A stretch of DNA of 64,000 bases from Rhizophagus clarus (GCA_015698045.1 BLAL01000274.1:1240001-1304000), one strand, 5' to 3'; shown: positions 37,379-49,869, counted from the first letter of the stretch. The notes: generated by a model not told the origin, from the sequence alone. Translations and numbers: made by a program.

Positions 37379-37725
37379 TTTGCAAGTAAACCAAAGTAAA
37401 TAGTGTTTCAGTTTCGCTGTAATAGTAGGAAATCCGCACTTTTATTAAGACGTAGTAGATCGACACTATTACGCAGTAATTTCGGCTATATTAAACGTGT
37501 ATTACATCTTGATTTAGAAATTTAATAAAATTGAATTGTTCTGTGTTACATGACTACGGCAAATTGCGCCAATAATTAGTCATACCTGTACAGTATTAAA
37601 AAAAAAACTATAAATACCGCATTTTTTTATCCATGGTATGATAAAGTATCAAAAATTAAAATTAAAATTTATAATAATTTAACATTAAATTAAATATATT
37701 AGTTAATAATTTAATAGTTTATTAA
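37379..37725. promoter_or_regulatory. Divergent promoter region, DUF1761 gene and PTH1
   Basis: 347 bases between outward-facing start codons; AT-rich, no specific site identified. Confidence 0.5.
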
Positions 37726-38913
37726 ATGGCATCTAAGAGAGTCTTGGTAAGTCTTTTCTTTAATTAATAAATTCAAAATATGGATCAATTATAGTAAAAC
37801 ACCTTAACTGATAAATTATTGCTGCGGTTTCGTATAGTTAGTTGGCTTGGGAAACTACACACACCCACAAACACGGCATAGCATAGGATTACTTCTTTTA
37901 GATTATATAGCATCACAATTAAATCTCGGTTGGTCAAAAAACAAATCAATTCAAGCATACGTTACACAATCAACAACAATATACTTTGATCCATCTCAAT
38001 CTTCATCTAAACAAACTCAAACTGTTCAATCTAAGAAAGAAAAGAAAATAAAAAAGAAAAATTGGGATTTTGGTAGTGAATCAGATGAAGACGTTGAAAG
38101 AAACATTATTAATAATGGTACTACGGTACAAGACGAGAACGATTTAAATAAACCTTCTTCACCTGAAAACATGCCCTCAACTCCTATACTCCCTCTAAAT
38201 ACGTCTAAACCCAAGAGATTTAAACCAAAACCTGATCCTGTTCCTTTAGAATTGACTCTGTTGAAACCATTATTATTAATGAATGTTAGTGGGAAATCAG
38301 TCTTGAAAGCAGGTTTGTATCTGAGAATGTTCATTTTATGTAGTATTAAATAATGAACTTATATTCCAATATAATCAAATAGTACGAGAACTCGGATTTT
38401 CTCATACGAATATCATTGTCATTCATGATGATATGCAACGTGAATTCGGTAAAATCAGCATAAAAAATGGTGGTAGTGCAAAGTAAGTCAAAAGAAAAAA
38501 GAAATTCCACTAAACAAATAAACAAAGATCATGCATTAATATTTTACTATTGATTTTGTAGTGGACACAATGGTGTCAAATCAGTAATCGATCATTTGAA
38601 AACTGATGTAAGTATATATTTCTAATTTACTATATACGCAAACCCAACCAAAATTGCGAACCATGAAATCAAAATTCATACAGTGGAATTTCGTATAACG
38701 TTTCCTTTTATACATTACATTATCTTTTAGAAATTTCTCAGATTGCGCATTGGTATAGGAAGACCTCCAGACGAAATTAATGATAAAACACATGATTTCG
38801 TGACAAATTTTGTTTTATCACGTGTTCCACCTGACGAAATGGAAATTTACAATAATGACATATTTCCAAGATGCAAAAATGAATTATTTAAAGCTAGCAT
38901 TCAGACTTTGTAA
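37726..38913 (+). CDS. PTH1: Peptidyl-tRNA hydrolase, bacterial Pth type, with an internal low-complexity insert
   Basis: Five exons (37726-37746, 37838-38312, 38383-38482, 38562-38607, 38731-38913) give 274 residues. Family landmarks: LVGLGNYTHPQTRHSIG (the Asn and catalytic His of the GLGNPG...RHN motif), a catalytic Asp in IVIHDDMQREFGK, NGGSANGHNGVKSVIDHL, and FLRLRIGIGRPP near the end. The enzyme frees tRNA from prematurely released peptidyl-tRNA; in fungi the Pth1 type is often mitochondrial. An insert of about 80-90 residues, rich in Lys, Ser, Asp and Pro (QSKKEKKIKKKNWDFGSESD and onward), interrupts the fold after ITIYFDPSQS-like sequence and before LLLMNVSGKSV. It lies within one exon, so it is not a retained intron: the frame is open and the composition is protein-like. 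Confidence 0.92.
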
Positions 38914-39251
38914 TAGATTTATAAATAATTTTATAGATTTAATTTAAACTATAGATTTAGAATTAGCACGTGATTATATACACAATCTAACCTCTTATGT
39001 GCTTATACTGTATACTGTTTGAGCATATTGTGTATCCATAGATCCGCGTTATATGCGAAAAACATCTATATAAGTAACTTTGATACCTTTTCGCGTATAA
39101 AAAAAATTCCTAATAATAATAAACATCAAAATAAGCATTTCACAAATTACTTTCTTCTCGAAGAACAATTATACTTTTTACCTTATTGTTTTATTTTTCT
39201 TTAATAAGGATTTTCCTTTTTTTTGTATTTTATATTTTGACTACTGTAAAA
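38914..39251. other. Intergenic between PTH1 and NEDD1
   Basis: PTH1 3' end and NEDD1 promoter; no other feature seen. Confidence 0.5.
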
Positions 39252-41890
39252 ATGCCTACCAATTTACTAGTTTCAGCATCAACCAATATTAAAGTATGGG
39301 ATTTAATGTCAAAGGATAAGAACGCTAATGAAGACGACCCTTCAAAATCTATTCCAGAACGATTGCTTGGTGTCGAGGTTGCTTCATTTACACCTAATAA
39401 TACTTTAACTGCTATTAATGTAGTTCGTTGGAGTCACGATAGTAAGAATATTCATTACTATAACTTATTTCATAATTTATGAATTGATCTTAATTTTCGA
39501 TATAAAGCCAGTATGAACTATGGATATATGTGAAATTATTGTGGATTAATAATATTCTCTATTTTAGACCAATTATTGGCTGTTGCAGGAAATGATGGAA
39601 CTCTTACAATACATAATTCGCAAGGAACACTTATGGAAACAATACTATCAAGCGATAATGAATCGGTAAGGGTTTAATTCAATTTAAAAAATTTTGTTCT
39701 TTTTTTTGATCGGTAAAACCTAATCATTATATATTATTAGAGCGATTATGCAGATATTAATGCACTTCGATTCTTAAATAAATCACAATATGTTTTATTT
39801 GGAGGATCCGATAAAATTATTAACGTTTGGGATCGTAAGGAATCAATTTTTATTGAACCTTTTAAAGTAAGTCTTTGTAGACATATGGATTATTAGATAA
39901 TTTAATATTGTTTAATCGTATTTACGATATATTAGGGCCACCGAAGCACAATAACGTGTATCGATTTGAATTTGGATGAATCTATCGTGGCTAGTTCCGC
40001 TTCAAATGGAAATATCATTATTCACAATCGTCAAAAATCAAATACATGGAATAATTTGATTGTATCGACAAAACAAGTATGTTAAAATTGCTCTTTATTT
40101 TATTATTATTATTTTTTTTTTTTTAATTTCATTTATATTTAATCATCATTAATGAACAATTTATTATTGCCTTAGCCAATAAATGTTTTGCAATATTCTT
40201 ATGTCAAACGAGGTCTTTTGGCTGCTGGAGGTAATGATGGGTCGTTACGATTATGGGATACCGGTGTATCTACGACAGCAATACAGATATATGATGAAGC
40301 CCATTATTCAGAGATTAAGGGAATAGCATTTTCTCCTTCCAATCAGCATTTTTTGGCAAGTGCAGGAATGGATAAACGTATTGTTTTATACGATGATAGG
40401 AAAAAAGAGTACGTAATAATTAATCATTCTAAAGGTCGAGTTCCTGAATATTTTTTCTTTTCGGTGTAGAATTTATTCAAATATTAATACTTAAACTTTA
40501 TTATAAAAAAAAAGGAGTCTAAAAAATATTCACGCAGATTCGCCTTTAACAGCTTTGGCCTTTAGGGCAGACTGTGTCACTATAGCAGCTGGTACACAGC
40601 AAGGTAGAATATTTGTAAAAACTAATTTCATAATCTATATATCTACTTGATTTTTATTTTTTTTGTAATAGGTAAGATTTTAGTGTATGACTTGCGTTCA
40701 CACAACAAAGTTATGTGTACATTACATGGGCACGAGCCTCGTCCAATTCAATGTTTACAATTTCAGGTAAGTTCGTAATTTACTAGAAGTTTATTTTACG
40801 GAAGAATAATTAATTACGGTTTTAAAATTATATTAGGAGAAAGAACGTGTATCTGTGCGACGTCCTACTCTGAATAGGAACAAAAGCAGTCATGTTAGAA
40901 AATCATCAAAAGAATCAATTCTTCCTGTTTCCTCTAACAAATCAACAAACGCTTCGCCAACGCCATCTCCCCCAGCAACTAGTGAACAAAAGGAAAAGAA
41001 TTACATGGATATGTTTTCACCGATCAAAGATACGATTGAGGATAGTGTTATAAATGATGTAAAAACTACAACCAAAACAACAAATAAAAATGTTACAAAA
41101 ACTCCTTCGCCAGTTAAAAGCGATATAATAAGTTCAGGTATAATAGATAACCTGAAAGCACGTTTAGTCAATAAAGTCGGAGAAGCAATAGAAAAGATAC
41201 CGATAATTGGAAATAGTGATTCTATTTTGCCGGATACAACGAGTCCGAAGAAACGAGTTGCTTTTATGGATTTTGAATCAATTCCTAACAAAAATGATAT
41301 TACCACTGCTTTCGCTAGTAACGGTAACATCAATCACATAAATCATAATGGGACAACTAAAACTAATGAAAATATTGTCTCCACTACTGTTACCACTAGC
41401 AGCAGTAGTACTAATCACAAAAATAATAATGGGGCCGCTATAACAAATGAGAATATCGACACCTTTACTTCTAATAATGATAGTGATACTAGTAACATAA
41501 ATCATAATGGGACTACTACCGTTAACAAAAATCTTGAAACATCCACATCCAATAGCAATAATAGTACAATAGGCACAGCAACAAGCTTTCAACTTCAAGT
41601 TATTGGAAGCGTTGTTGATGAATGTTTGCAAGATTTTCGGATATCATTACGAAACGATATACAAAATATGCATTTGGAATTGTTACGACAGTTCCACATT
41701 CAAAAGGTGTCTTTATTTTTTTAATGGTTATTATAATTATATTAATTATATTTATCATATTCTAATCCTTATTTTCTCACAGACGGAAATGGAGATGATG
41801 TTTCTAAAATATTGTGGAGAAACAATGTCATTACGAGAAGAAGTCGAACGACTTCGTGAAGAAAATCAAAGGTTAAGAATGAAATTTTGA
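39252..41890 (+). CDS. NEDD1: NEDD1/GCP-WD, gamma-tubulin ring complex targeting factor
   Basis: Nine exons (39252-39441, 39568-39665, 39741-39866, 39936-40076, 40176-40408, 40515-40603, 40672-40766, 40837-41706, 41783-41890) give 649 residues. The first half is a seven-bladed WD40 propeller: LLVSASTNIKVWDL, LLAVAGNDGTLTIHN, YVLFGGSDKIINVWDRK, LLAAGGNDGSLRLWDTG, FLASAGMDKRIVLYDD and KILVYDLRSHNKV. A Ser/Thr/Asn-rich linker follows (about 355-560). The end is the diagnostic NEDD1 tail: VVDECLQDFRISLRNDIQNM, LELLRQFHIQKTEME and a coiled coil ending LREEVERLREENQRLRMKF. The tail binds the gamma-tubulin complex in animals and plants. Yeasts lack NEDD1; it is plausible in an early-diverging fungus. 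Confidence 0.9.
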
Positions 41891-42151
41891 ACAACTGTAA
41901 AACTACAAAATTAAAATGTTATTGAAACTGAAATACATCTGTGTATAGTAAAGGGATAAAAGGAGCTGAGAATCATGGATAATTTTATTGAAATTATTTT
42001 CATATTTCATAGAACATTTAATAATTAATAATTCTTTTTTTTAAAAAAAAAAAAGCGAATAGAAAAGAACAAAAACGCAATAAAAAAAAAATATATATAT
42101 ATTTAGATAACAGACTTTATTACTATTTATTCTGCAATGGTGTTTTTAATC

Positions 42152-42877
42152 TTAATTGAAATTATTAAAAATATGGGAAGACCTTTGCGATTCAATTAAC
42201 CAACCTTCGTTATCAAACAAAATTCCTTCTTTAGCTAATCTTTCTAATTTAGAATTAACTTTTTCATATTTATTCTTATTATCATCTTGATCGCAAACTT
42301 TTCCCTTTTTATCTTTACCAAACCATTCACCATCGAAACCACCAATAAAGAAATTAGAGGCAATAACGCGATGACATGGCACTGGTGAAGGGGCAAAAGG
42401 ATTAACACGGAGTGCATTCCCAACCGCACGTGGAGATGATGATAGAGCTGTTGCTAGTGACTTATATGTTGAAACATATCCTTTTTTTTTTCAAAAAAAA
42501 AAAAAAAAAGAAAGAAAGAAAAAAGCTAGTAAAAAGACGATAAATTATTTCAAAACGTATTGATTATATTACCTTCAGGGATCTAAATTGAATTCACAAT
42601 AAAAGAAATAAGCAGTTGGTCGAGGTATTATTCAGATAAACATTATCAAAGCGAGTCTTGTTACCTGAGAACAAAGATCATATACTTTAAATTGAAATTC
42701 CGTTATAATTCTACCAGTCTTTAAATTTTTAAAAGATTTACGGTCATTTTCTGTTATTGGATAATATATCGGTGGTGAAGAGTTTATAATCATGGAATTA
42801 GCCAATTCATTTTCAGAGTCATTTGTATTTGGTTTTAATAAATCTGAAGTATAAGGATTATTAACAATAGAACACAT
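42152..42877 (-). CDS. MGMT: O6-alkylguanine DNA alkyltransferase (MGMT-like) with a 10-nt exon
   Basis: Three exons: 42877-42665, 42582-42573 (ten bases, encoding IPE) and 42480-42152, giving 183 residues in phase. The core reads FQFKVYDLCSQIPEGYVSTY, then LATALSSSPRAVGNALR, then the active-site motif PCHRV (FAPSPVPCHRVIASN), then GGFDGEW. The Cys acceptor is present, so this is not a cysteine-less ATL. The C-terminus (LAKEGILFDNEGWL) matches the family end. An unusual N-terminal extension of about 60 residues (rich in Asn and Ser) replaces the usual N-terminal domain. The enzyme repairs O6-alkylguanine by irreversible transfer to its own cysteine. Its donor and acceptor sites around the micro-exon are canonical (GTAATA, TTTAG). 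Confidence 0.9.
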
Positions 42878-44330
42878 TATCAGTTTTTAATAAAACTTTT
42901 TTCAAAAAGAAAAAATGTGGAAGGAAGCGGCCATTAAATAAATGATTATAAGTTTAACAAAACAAAACGCAGATCAGATCTTTGATTGACAAATCAGGTA
43001 AGTCAATTACTGCGACAATATTATTAATACTACTGTGCAGAAAAACAAATGATGACAAATTCAGACCTTAAAGAACGCGTTGTCTTTGTTATCTTTCATG
43101 GAACGGATTATCATTACACAATAAATTAAAAACAAATTTTCTACTGTAGGTAAATTGAATGATTGGTCCGATTTTGGGTTAAAACCTTCGCGTAATCAAA
43201 TATTTTGCACTCTTTGCTTATGAAAATTGGTTATAATGACAAAAGTAATATTATCAATTTTTGATATTTTCAACGTTTTAATTGCAATAAAACACTATCT
43301 TCTCCTTTTTTTCACAATCAAGTCTTTGCTTTGAAAACTCAGTAGCTAATCTATTTCATTTGATTATGATTGATTCAAGTTGTTCTTTACGTCACTGAGC
43401 CACTCAGATAACCAAATGCAACTATAAAGACACACATATTATCCATATTTTACATTTCAGAAACGTTCTTTTAAGCGGATGGTACAAAATTTTTCATTTA
43501 TATCATATAGCGATACTACAAATGCCATTATGTAAAGCTTGCGATGGATTATAAACCCATTAAATTTTCTTGGAAGAAATAAATCAATACATTTACTGTT
43601 ATAAAAGGGTTGATGAAATTGTGACATGATAAATTTTCGTTTTGTTCTTACGTAAGATTAAACTTCGGATTTAAAAACCGTTTCATATATACAAGTATTC
43701 AGGAAAACCGAGATATTATGTTACGATAACGCATCTCTCTTTATTACGTATTCATAATTAGCTATCATATTAAATAAAACCAATTTCGTATGCTCAAATT
43801 ATATTCACGAATTGCCACCTTTGAGCAATAGAAAACTAAATATTACCAATTCGCAAAAATCCTTCCATTTTATAAAATAAAATATTTACTTACCATAAAA
43901 TAATAACAACAGTAATGTCAATAACCCACTACAAACATACAATAAACTATTAAATTTCTTCGTACAAACAAACAGAATAAATCCATATTCATTTGTTCCA
44001 ACAGAAAAAATTCTTTTGGTTCTTTGGTCTTGGTTATTTATTATTATTATTATTATATGTTATTATCGTATTATTTGTTATTTCGGAAATTCTGATAACA
44101 AAAAGCATACATGTGCTAGGGTTACCAAAGAATTCTATTGATATAAAATAAATGTCAAGGTAAAGTAAGATGAGTTTCGTTCAATAAAATAAAATAGTAA
44201 AAAAAGAAACAAATTCGCATTTTGTATAAGCAAAATACAAACTAGATATAAATATGAATATGAAAAAAATGAAAAATAATTATAATATTACTATCAATAA
44301 CATTCATTTCACAAACTAATCCTCAATTTC
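42878..44330. other. 1.45-kb intergenic region
   Basis: Between the MGMT start and the 3' end of the MPN-like gene. AT-rich; a (TTA)n-like run at about 44039-44056. No gene or structured RNA recognised. Confidence 0.5.
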
Positions 44331-46659
44331 TTAATCATCCCATGCCCATCCAGGACTATTGTCCCCTGCATTAGTGGTTTTCCCAATATCCAAATTAAAA
44401 GATTCAGATTTGATATTTTTATTACGAAAAAGAGATGATGATAAATCATCACTTTTTTTATTTTCACTATGATTCTGGAATTGCAATTTAATGCCAGATT
44501 CTTGTTCATCCTCAATTTCGCCCTCCTCCATAGAAGAAGACGAACTTACCTCGCCGTTAACAGCTCCATTATTATTATTTAATGGAGTTTCATCATCCAT
44601 TTCTCCATCTTCGCTTTTGTTCTCATTCTTTACGCAACATTTGATTGAAGTCACTTTTATCTTTGGTAGCATGTCGGCAGGGTTTTCATTCTCTCGATCG
44701 TTATCACTATTGGATTCTTGAGGTTCACTATCCGAACTCTCTATGTCTACTTCCTCTGATCTAGGTTCGCTTGCGGCGCGAGCATCAGTTATTAATACCT
44801 CTTCATATTCATCATCTTCTTCCTCAGCATCCTCTGTCCATTTTTCCAATCTTTTTGCAAGAGCCACTTCATCGCCAACACTGTCTAGCGCTTCGAGTAT
44901 TTCCAACAACAACTCGTATTCATGACATGACTTTTCATACCGAGAAATTTTTTCTCGAGTATGTGAATTAATATGATGAGATATCGCGTCATAAACGGTT
45001 GTTATTCGGTCTTGAGCAAAAGTAGTTATAGGAGACGAAGATGATTGTTCAAAATTGATTGGAGCAAAGAATGAAGTGGTGTATGGAGTCATTAAAGATT
45101 CGTCAAAATCAGAAGAATAATGTATACTAATTAATTAGAAGAATGTTAAAAGAATGCGAGGAAAAAGGAGAAAAAATCCAATTTTAATATAAGATTGACG
45201 CATACCTATCTTCGCTGTGAACTTGTTGAAAATACTCTGAAGCTTGACCGGGAATTACTTTGAATGGCGCCGGAATCACGTTCGTAACAGTACTGACGGG
45301 AGTTTTTGCCTAAAGATAATTAATAATGACATATTAGGACTTAACAAAAAATTCAGCAAAATGTAATTTACAATAAAAGTACCTTTTTTACAGCGTTTCT
45401 ATTATTATCCATATCAAATCCTTTTCTTTTTTTAGGGATATCATCTAAAAATTCTGGGATATTTGCAAAGTTTCTTCTTGATGGACCGTCAGCAATATCG
45501 GTGGTACTAGCCCTCCTAGTTCTTAATTTCTTATTCGTTAGTTCTTGACCATTTCCCCATGGTGAGAAAAGTTCTCCTAAATCATCATCTTCATCTTCTC
45601 TATCGTCCATTATCTTAGCATTATTACTTATTGAAACTCCATTATGTCCCGAACCATTAATGGATGGTATTCCATTCATTAAACCTTGCATAATGTTCAT
45701 TTCCATAATATCGCTATTTGTTTCCTGACTTAGGCTTTGAAATTGGCTCAACACTTCGTTTAATGTTGGTGCCGAGAAAAACGCTTGACTTGTCGTCGAA
45801 TCCGTGTCCATAATTGTAGTAGAAGTCATCGTATTCGGTATTTTAGACAATCTTTGAACAACAAATCCTATAAGGTCTTGAAATAAGGCGCATGCTTCCC
45901 GAACAATCATTTGAACGATTTCTTCTCCTTCGCTCTCCTCTAAATTATAATTTGTACAAATGTACTATTGATATAACTAACAAGTCTTTAATAACCTATT
46001 AACTTATCATAATTGATAATTTTGTTACCTGTATGTTGACCAAGAAAATTACATACGATCACTTTCAACATTGATGTCTGTATAGTACGGAAATATGCTG
46101 AAGCTATACGAGCTGTTTCAAAACGTGATGTTATGTCTGATCCAGGAGCCTAATAAGAATTAAAGTTTGAAATATGAAAAAAGTAAAATAAAAATTTACG
46201 ATATAAAATAAAGTAACTCACTGCAAACCATCCAAGTACCGTTTGACCTTTCCAGTTCATTAATTTTGCAACAGTACAATCAAGATCTTGCAAATTGGCT
46301 TTATAAGGATAAAAGCCCTAATATTTTTTTTTTTTTTTAAAAAAAAAAAAATAAATAAATAAATAAATTTAGAACACGTCTTAATCTTCTACAAGCTACA
46401 AATACTAACCTTTACGTGTATAACTAGTCCACGATCTAAACATTCTTCACGTTGACCGAATAAGATGCCCTGAATGGAAGTTCCATCGGTTGCAGGCTTA
46501 AGCCTGACAAACACATCTAACAAGGGGTGTGAGATATACGGTCTGCCGATTGGTTCAAGGAAGATGGTTTTACAAAATAATGTGACAGCAATTAAGAAAA
46601 GGTATATTTACAAAGGTTAAAACTTTCATACCTTTTGGGATCTGAATAGTAGCTGGCAT
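44331..46659 (-). CDS. Unidentified protein with MPN-like N-terminus and acidic disordered C-terminus
   Basis: Six exons are secure by phase: 46542-46410, 46317-46222, 46149-46029, 45939-45383, 45309-45206 and 45126-44331. The first 130 residues read like an MPN/JAB fold (GTSIQGILFGQREE, then QTVLGWFAAPGSDITSRFE), in the position where VVGWYHSHP stands in active MPN+ enzymes; the metal ligands are absent. An Abraxas-like pseudo-MPN protein is one possibility. A helical segment (EACALFQDLIGFVVQRL) and a long acidic, Ser-rich region follow, ending GWAWDD. The start is unresolved. The only nearby ATG (46659, MPATIQIPK) lies in an exon 46659-46632 whose phase does not fit exon 46542; the fitting phase there reads SYYSDPK but has no ATG. 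I do not assign a function. Confidence 0.6.
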
Positions 46660-46863
46660 TTAGATTTAGATTTCACGTTGTAAAAGAATCAACCAAGTCA
46701 CGCCGTGAGTCATTTCGTTATTATATACTTTATTAACCAATAAAAAATAGGATCCTTAATATAGCCAAATCAGGAAATCAACGCACCCGCTGCTAGGGAC
46801 GTGTCGTACAGCGGATCATTATTAAAATTCGCAGCAGTGCTTCAAATATCTTTACTTTCAAAA
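46660..46863. promoter_or_regulatory. Divergent promoter, MPN-like gene and twinfilin
   Basis: About 200 bases between the two outward-reading genes. GC-richer than surrounding spacers at 46780-46840. No specific site called. Confidence 0.5.
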
Positions 46864-48560
46864 ATGTCTCACCAATCTGGAATTCGAGGTTAGTACTTAT
46901 TAAAGTTATTAAATAAATGCATTTAAAAATCATTACGTGACAAGTTTCTTTCATATTTCTCCTTAGTCTCGCAAGAACTCGCGACCTTGTTTGGAAAGGC
47001 TGTTGACGAAAACAATTTAAGACTTATTCGCGTATCAATTATTAATGGTAACTTTGAGCCTCTTTACATCATACGATTTTTAATTGTAAGCAATAGTTCT
47101 AAATAATCGCGCGAATTTATTTAATCATCTAATAGAATCACTAGTTCCAAACGGCACAAAGGATATTTCTGACAACTGGGAATCTGGTAAAGTAAAATTT
47201 TAAACTTTGTTGTTAATTATTCGTTTCTATTCTTAAATTGTGATGATCGTTAAAATAGACTTTGCGGGAGTTAATGAATTCTTGGAAGAGAAAGTGCCTT
47301 GCTACATTCTTTATAGGCTTGATTCAAAATCTTTAACAGGAAATTATGATTGGTTGTTTATGTCCTACGTTCCTGATCTCGCTAAGGTATTCAAATAATA
47401 AATTCTATATTGTAAAATTGATCTTTTAATAGTTTTCGAATTGTAATTTAGGTCAGAGATAAAATGTTGTATGCATCGACACGTGCGACTTTATTAAAAG
47501 AGTTAGGAGACTCACACTTTATTGATTCTATGTATGGTACTACAGTAGTGAGTTAAATATTTGTAAATCTTACTTATTTGTAATCTACGATGACATTTTT
47601 ATTTATTATTTACTTGTTACTATACAGTCTGAATTTACACTAGACGGATATCAAAAGCATAAAGAACATAAAGAAGCTGAAGCCCCATTAACAGCACGCG
47701 AAAAAGAATTAGCCGAAGTGAAGACTGCCGAAGTAAGATGTTTGACTTAATTTTGAATGATTTTTCAATTGTTTAAATTTTTTATATTATATGACAGGCT
47801 AGCGCGAATGCATTTAGTTATTCGACACGTAAATCTCATGCTTCGGGGATTTCTTTTCCAATGTCTGAAGAAGCAGTGCAAGCTATACAAAGTTTGCAAC
47901 AATCTGATTTGACAAATAATTTTATTAAACTAGTAAGCATCATTATGTTCTTTCATTTCAAGATTTTTGTGGTGTTTGTAACGTGATTGATTATATTTTG
48001 ATTTTTAGTCATTGGACATCGATAAAGAAAAGATCGAACTTGACGAAGCCAGTAAGATTGATATTGATGACCTTGCGAAGTCTTTTCCTACCGATTCTCC
48101 AAGATTTGCTTTTTATGTATATCAACATACGCACGATGGAACGGATGTTCGATCTCATAGTAATTATTAATAAAATTTTTAACGAATTTAGGTCATAATT
48201 TATATTAGCTTTCATCTTTTTTTTTTTTCTTTTTTTCTAGTTTTTATATATATTTGCCCCCAGAATTCAAAAATTCGTGAGCGTATGCTATATTCTTCAT
48301 GTCGAAGTTCTGTGATTACGTTTGGTGAAATTGAAGGCAACATCACGATCGATAAAAAGGTAAATAATAATTTAGAAGCTTTTTATTGGGCACTAAAGCA
48401 ATAAATAATTGAATTATTCTTTATATAGCTGGAAACGAATGAGCCGGCTGAACTTACTAAAGCTTACATTTTGGATGAATTGTATCCGGTGACTGAAACT
48501 GCACCAAAAACATTTTCTAGGCCTAAACCACCGGGAAGAAAAGGAGCTGTTAGAACATAG
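46864..48560 (+). CDS. TWF1: Twinfilin, actin monomer-binding and capping regulator
   Basis: Ten exons (46864-46888, 46967-47047, 47136-47186, 47259-47386, 47452-47544, 47628-47732, 47798-47932, 48009-48159, 48241-48359, 48429-48560) give 339 residues, the usual twinfilin length. Two ADF-homology domains are seen. The first spans about 5-135 ([58 protein letters not shown]). The second spans about 175-310 ([45 protein letters not shown]). [13 protein letters not shown] is the conserved linker, and the tail is [15 protein letters not shown]. Twinfilin sequesters ADP-actin monomers and interacts with capping protein at the cortex. Confidence 0.95.
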
Positions 48561-48760
48561 TTTACGTAAAAATTGGGAAGCAAACAAAAATTCTTTTGTT
48601 TAATATCTAAATTGTATATTTATGCTTTTTTAAGTTATTAAATTACTAAATCACTGTTACATGTATTTTAAAAAATAATATTTTGGTTACATTTGATCAG
48701 TTTATATTCTATTTAAGAAACTTGAAGAATGTCAAAGGTTACCTATGGGTGAGTAAATAA

Positions 48761-49165
48761 ATGTTCCGGCCAAGTCGAAACTTGAAACTATATTTTGATG
48801 GACAAAACTTAAAGATAAAATTATAGTATTACGGATGGCACTGAAAACGCCCATACTATACATGTGGCCGAAACTTGATAATTTCGGCATAATTTCGGAT
48901 TTCAGTTTCGGGAATCGTCCATGAAGCCGAAACTCTGGCCGAAAGTTTCAGCTCAGGCCGAAATTATCTGGCCAGCACTATAAAATTTGGCCCGCATTAT
49001 GAATTTTATGTACCAATACTCCAATTGTGTAACATGAACATAAAATTTCCTTATGTAAACTTTTATCCAGTGTCCCGTAATATATGATTCTGGCCGGCAC
49101 TACAAAATTTGGCCAGAATTACAAAATAATTTCGGCCATGCTTTTAAATTTCGGCCAGAGTTTCA
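48761..49165. repeat. Cluster of GGCCGAAA-type short repeats
   Basis: Dispersed copies of the word GGCCGAAA(C/T)TT and related ATTTCGGC occur about a dozen times, interleaved with CACTA(C/T)AAAATTTGGCC. No coding frame. It resembles the arms of the decayed elements further right (for example 59465-60470) and may be a worn copy. Family unknown. Confidence 0.55.
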
Positions 49166-49869
49166 TCTCATGATTTCAGACTTTTGGAATTCAGAGAAAA
49201 AGAAGTGGGTATATTATCTCATAAGCAAGTTTATGTTAATGAAGAACCATTTGGATCATGAAAAAAGAAAGTATTCTTAAGATAAAGGGTCAATATTAAA
49301 CTTGGGTGCCGAAACCTGTATATGCCGAAATATATTTGGGATTTAACATATACCAAAATATAAGTTTCAGAATTTTGACAAAATCCCAAATTCCAAATCC
49401 CAAATTATTGTTAAAATCCCAAATTATTGCTAAAATCCCAAACCTTTATCATCGGGAAAAATTTTGGTCTGCAAATTTGCGCAATTCTGCGGAATCCAAT
49501 TCTGCGCAGATCTGAGGACATGCTGATGCGCAGCACTGAAAAATTTCATGGATTTCTGCGCAGATTTGCAAGCACAAAAAAACTTGCGAAATTTTTCAAA
49601 AATAAATCTGCGAAATTTTTCAAAAACACTAATGAAAATTTACAATTAGGCAGTGTTTTAACTTTAATATTAACTAATATTAATTTATTAATTAAAGATA
49701 TTTACAAATTTAAAAGTACATATATTAAACTATCCTATTTGCTAACTAAATGCACTAATTAAAAAGTCTCCTTTTCTTTTCTTTACTGACGTTCAAATTA
49801 TGTTGTTGTTAATGGTTTGAACATTGTTCCAGTTGGTTCGATTCCAACAAACAACTTTTAACTTTTTCG

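Noticed and set aside
44491-44971. Plus-strand serine-rich frames
   Set aside because: Complement of the acidic region of the minus-strand MPN-like gene.
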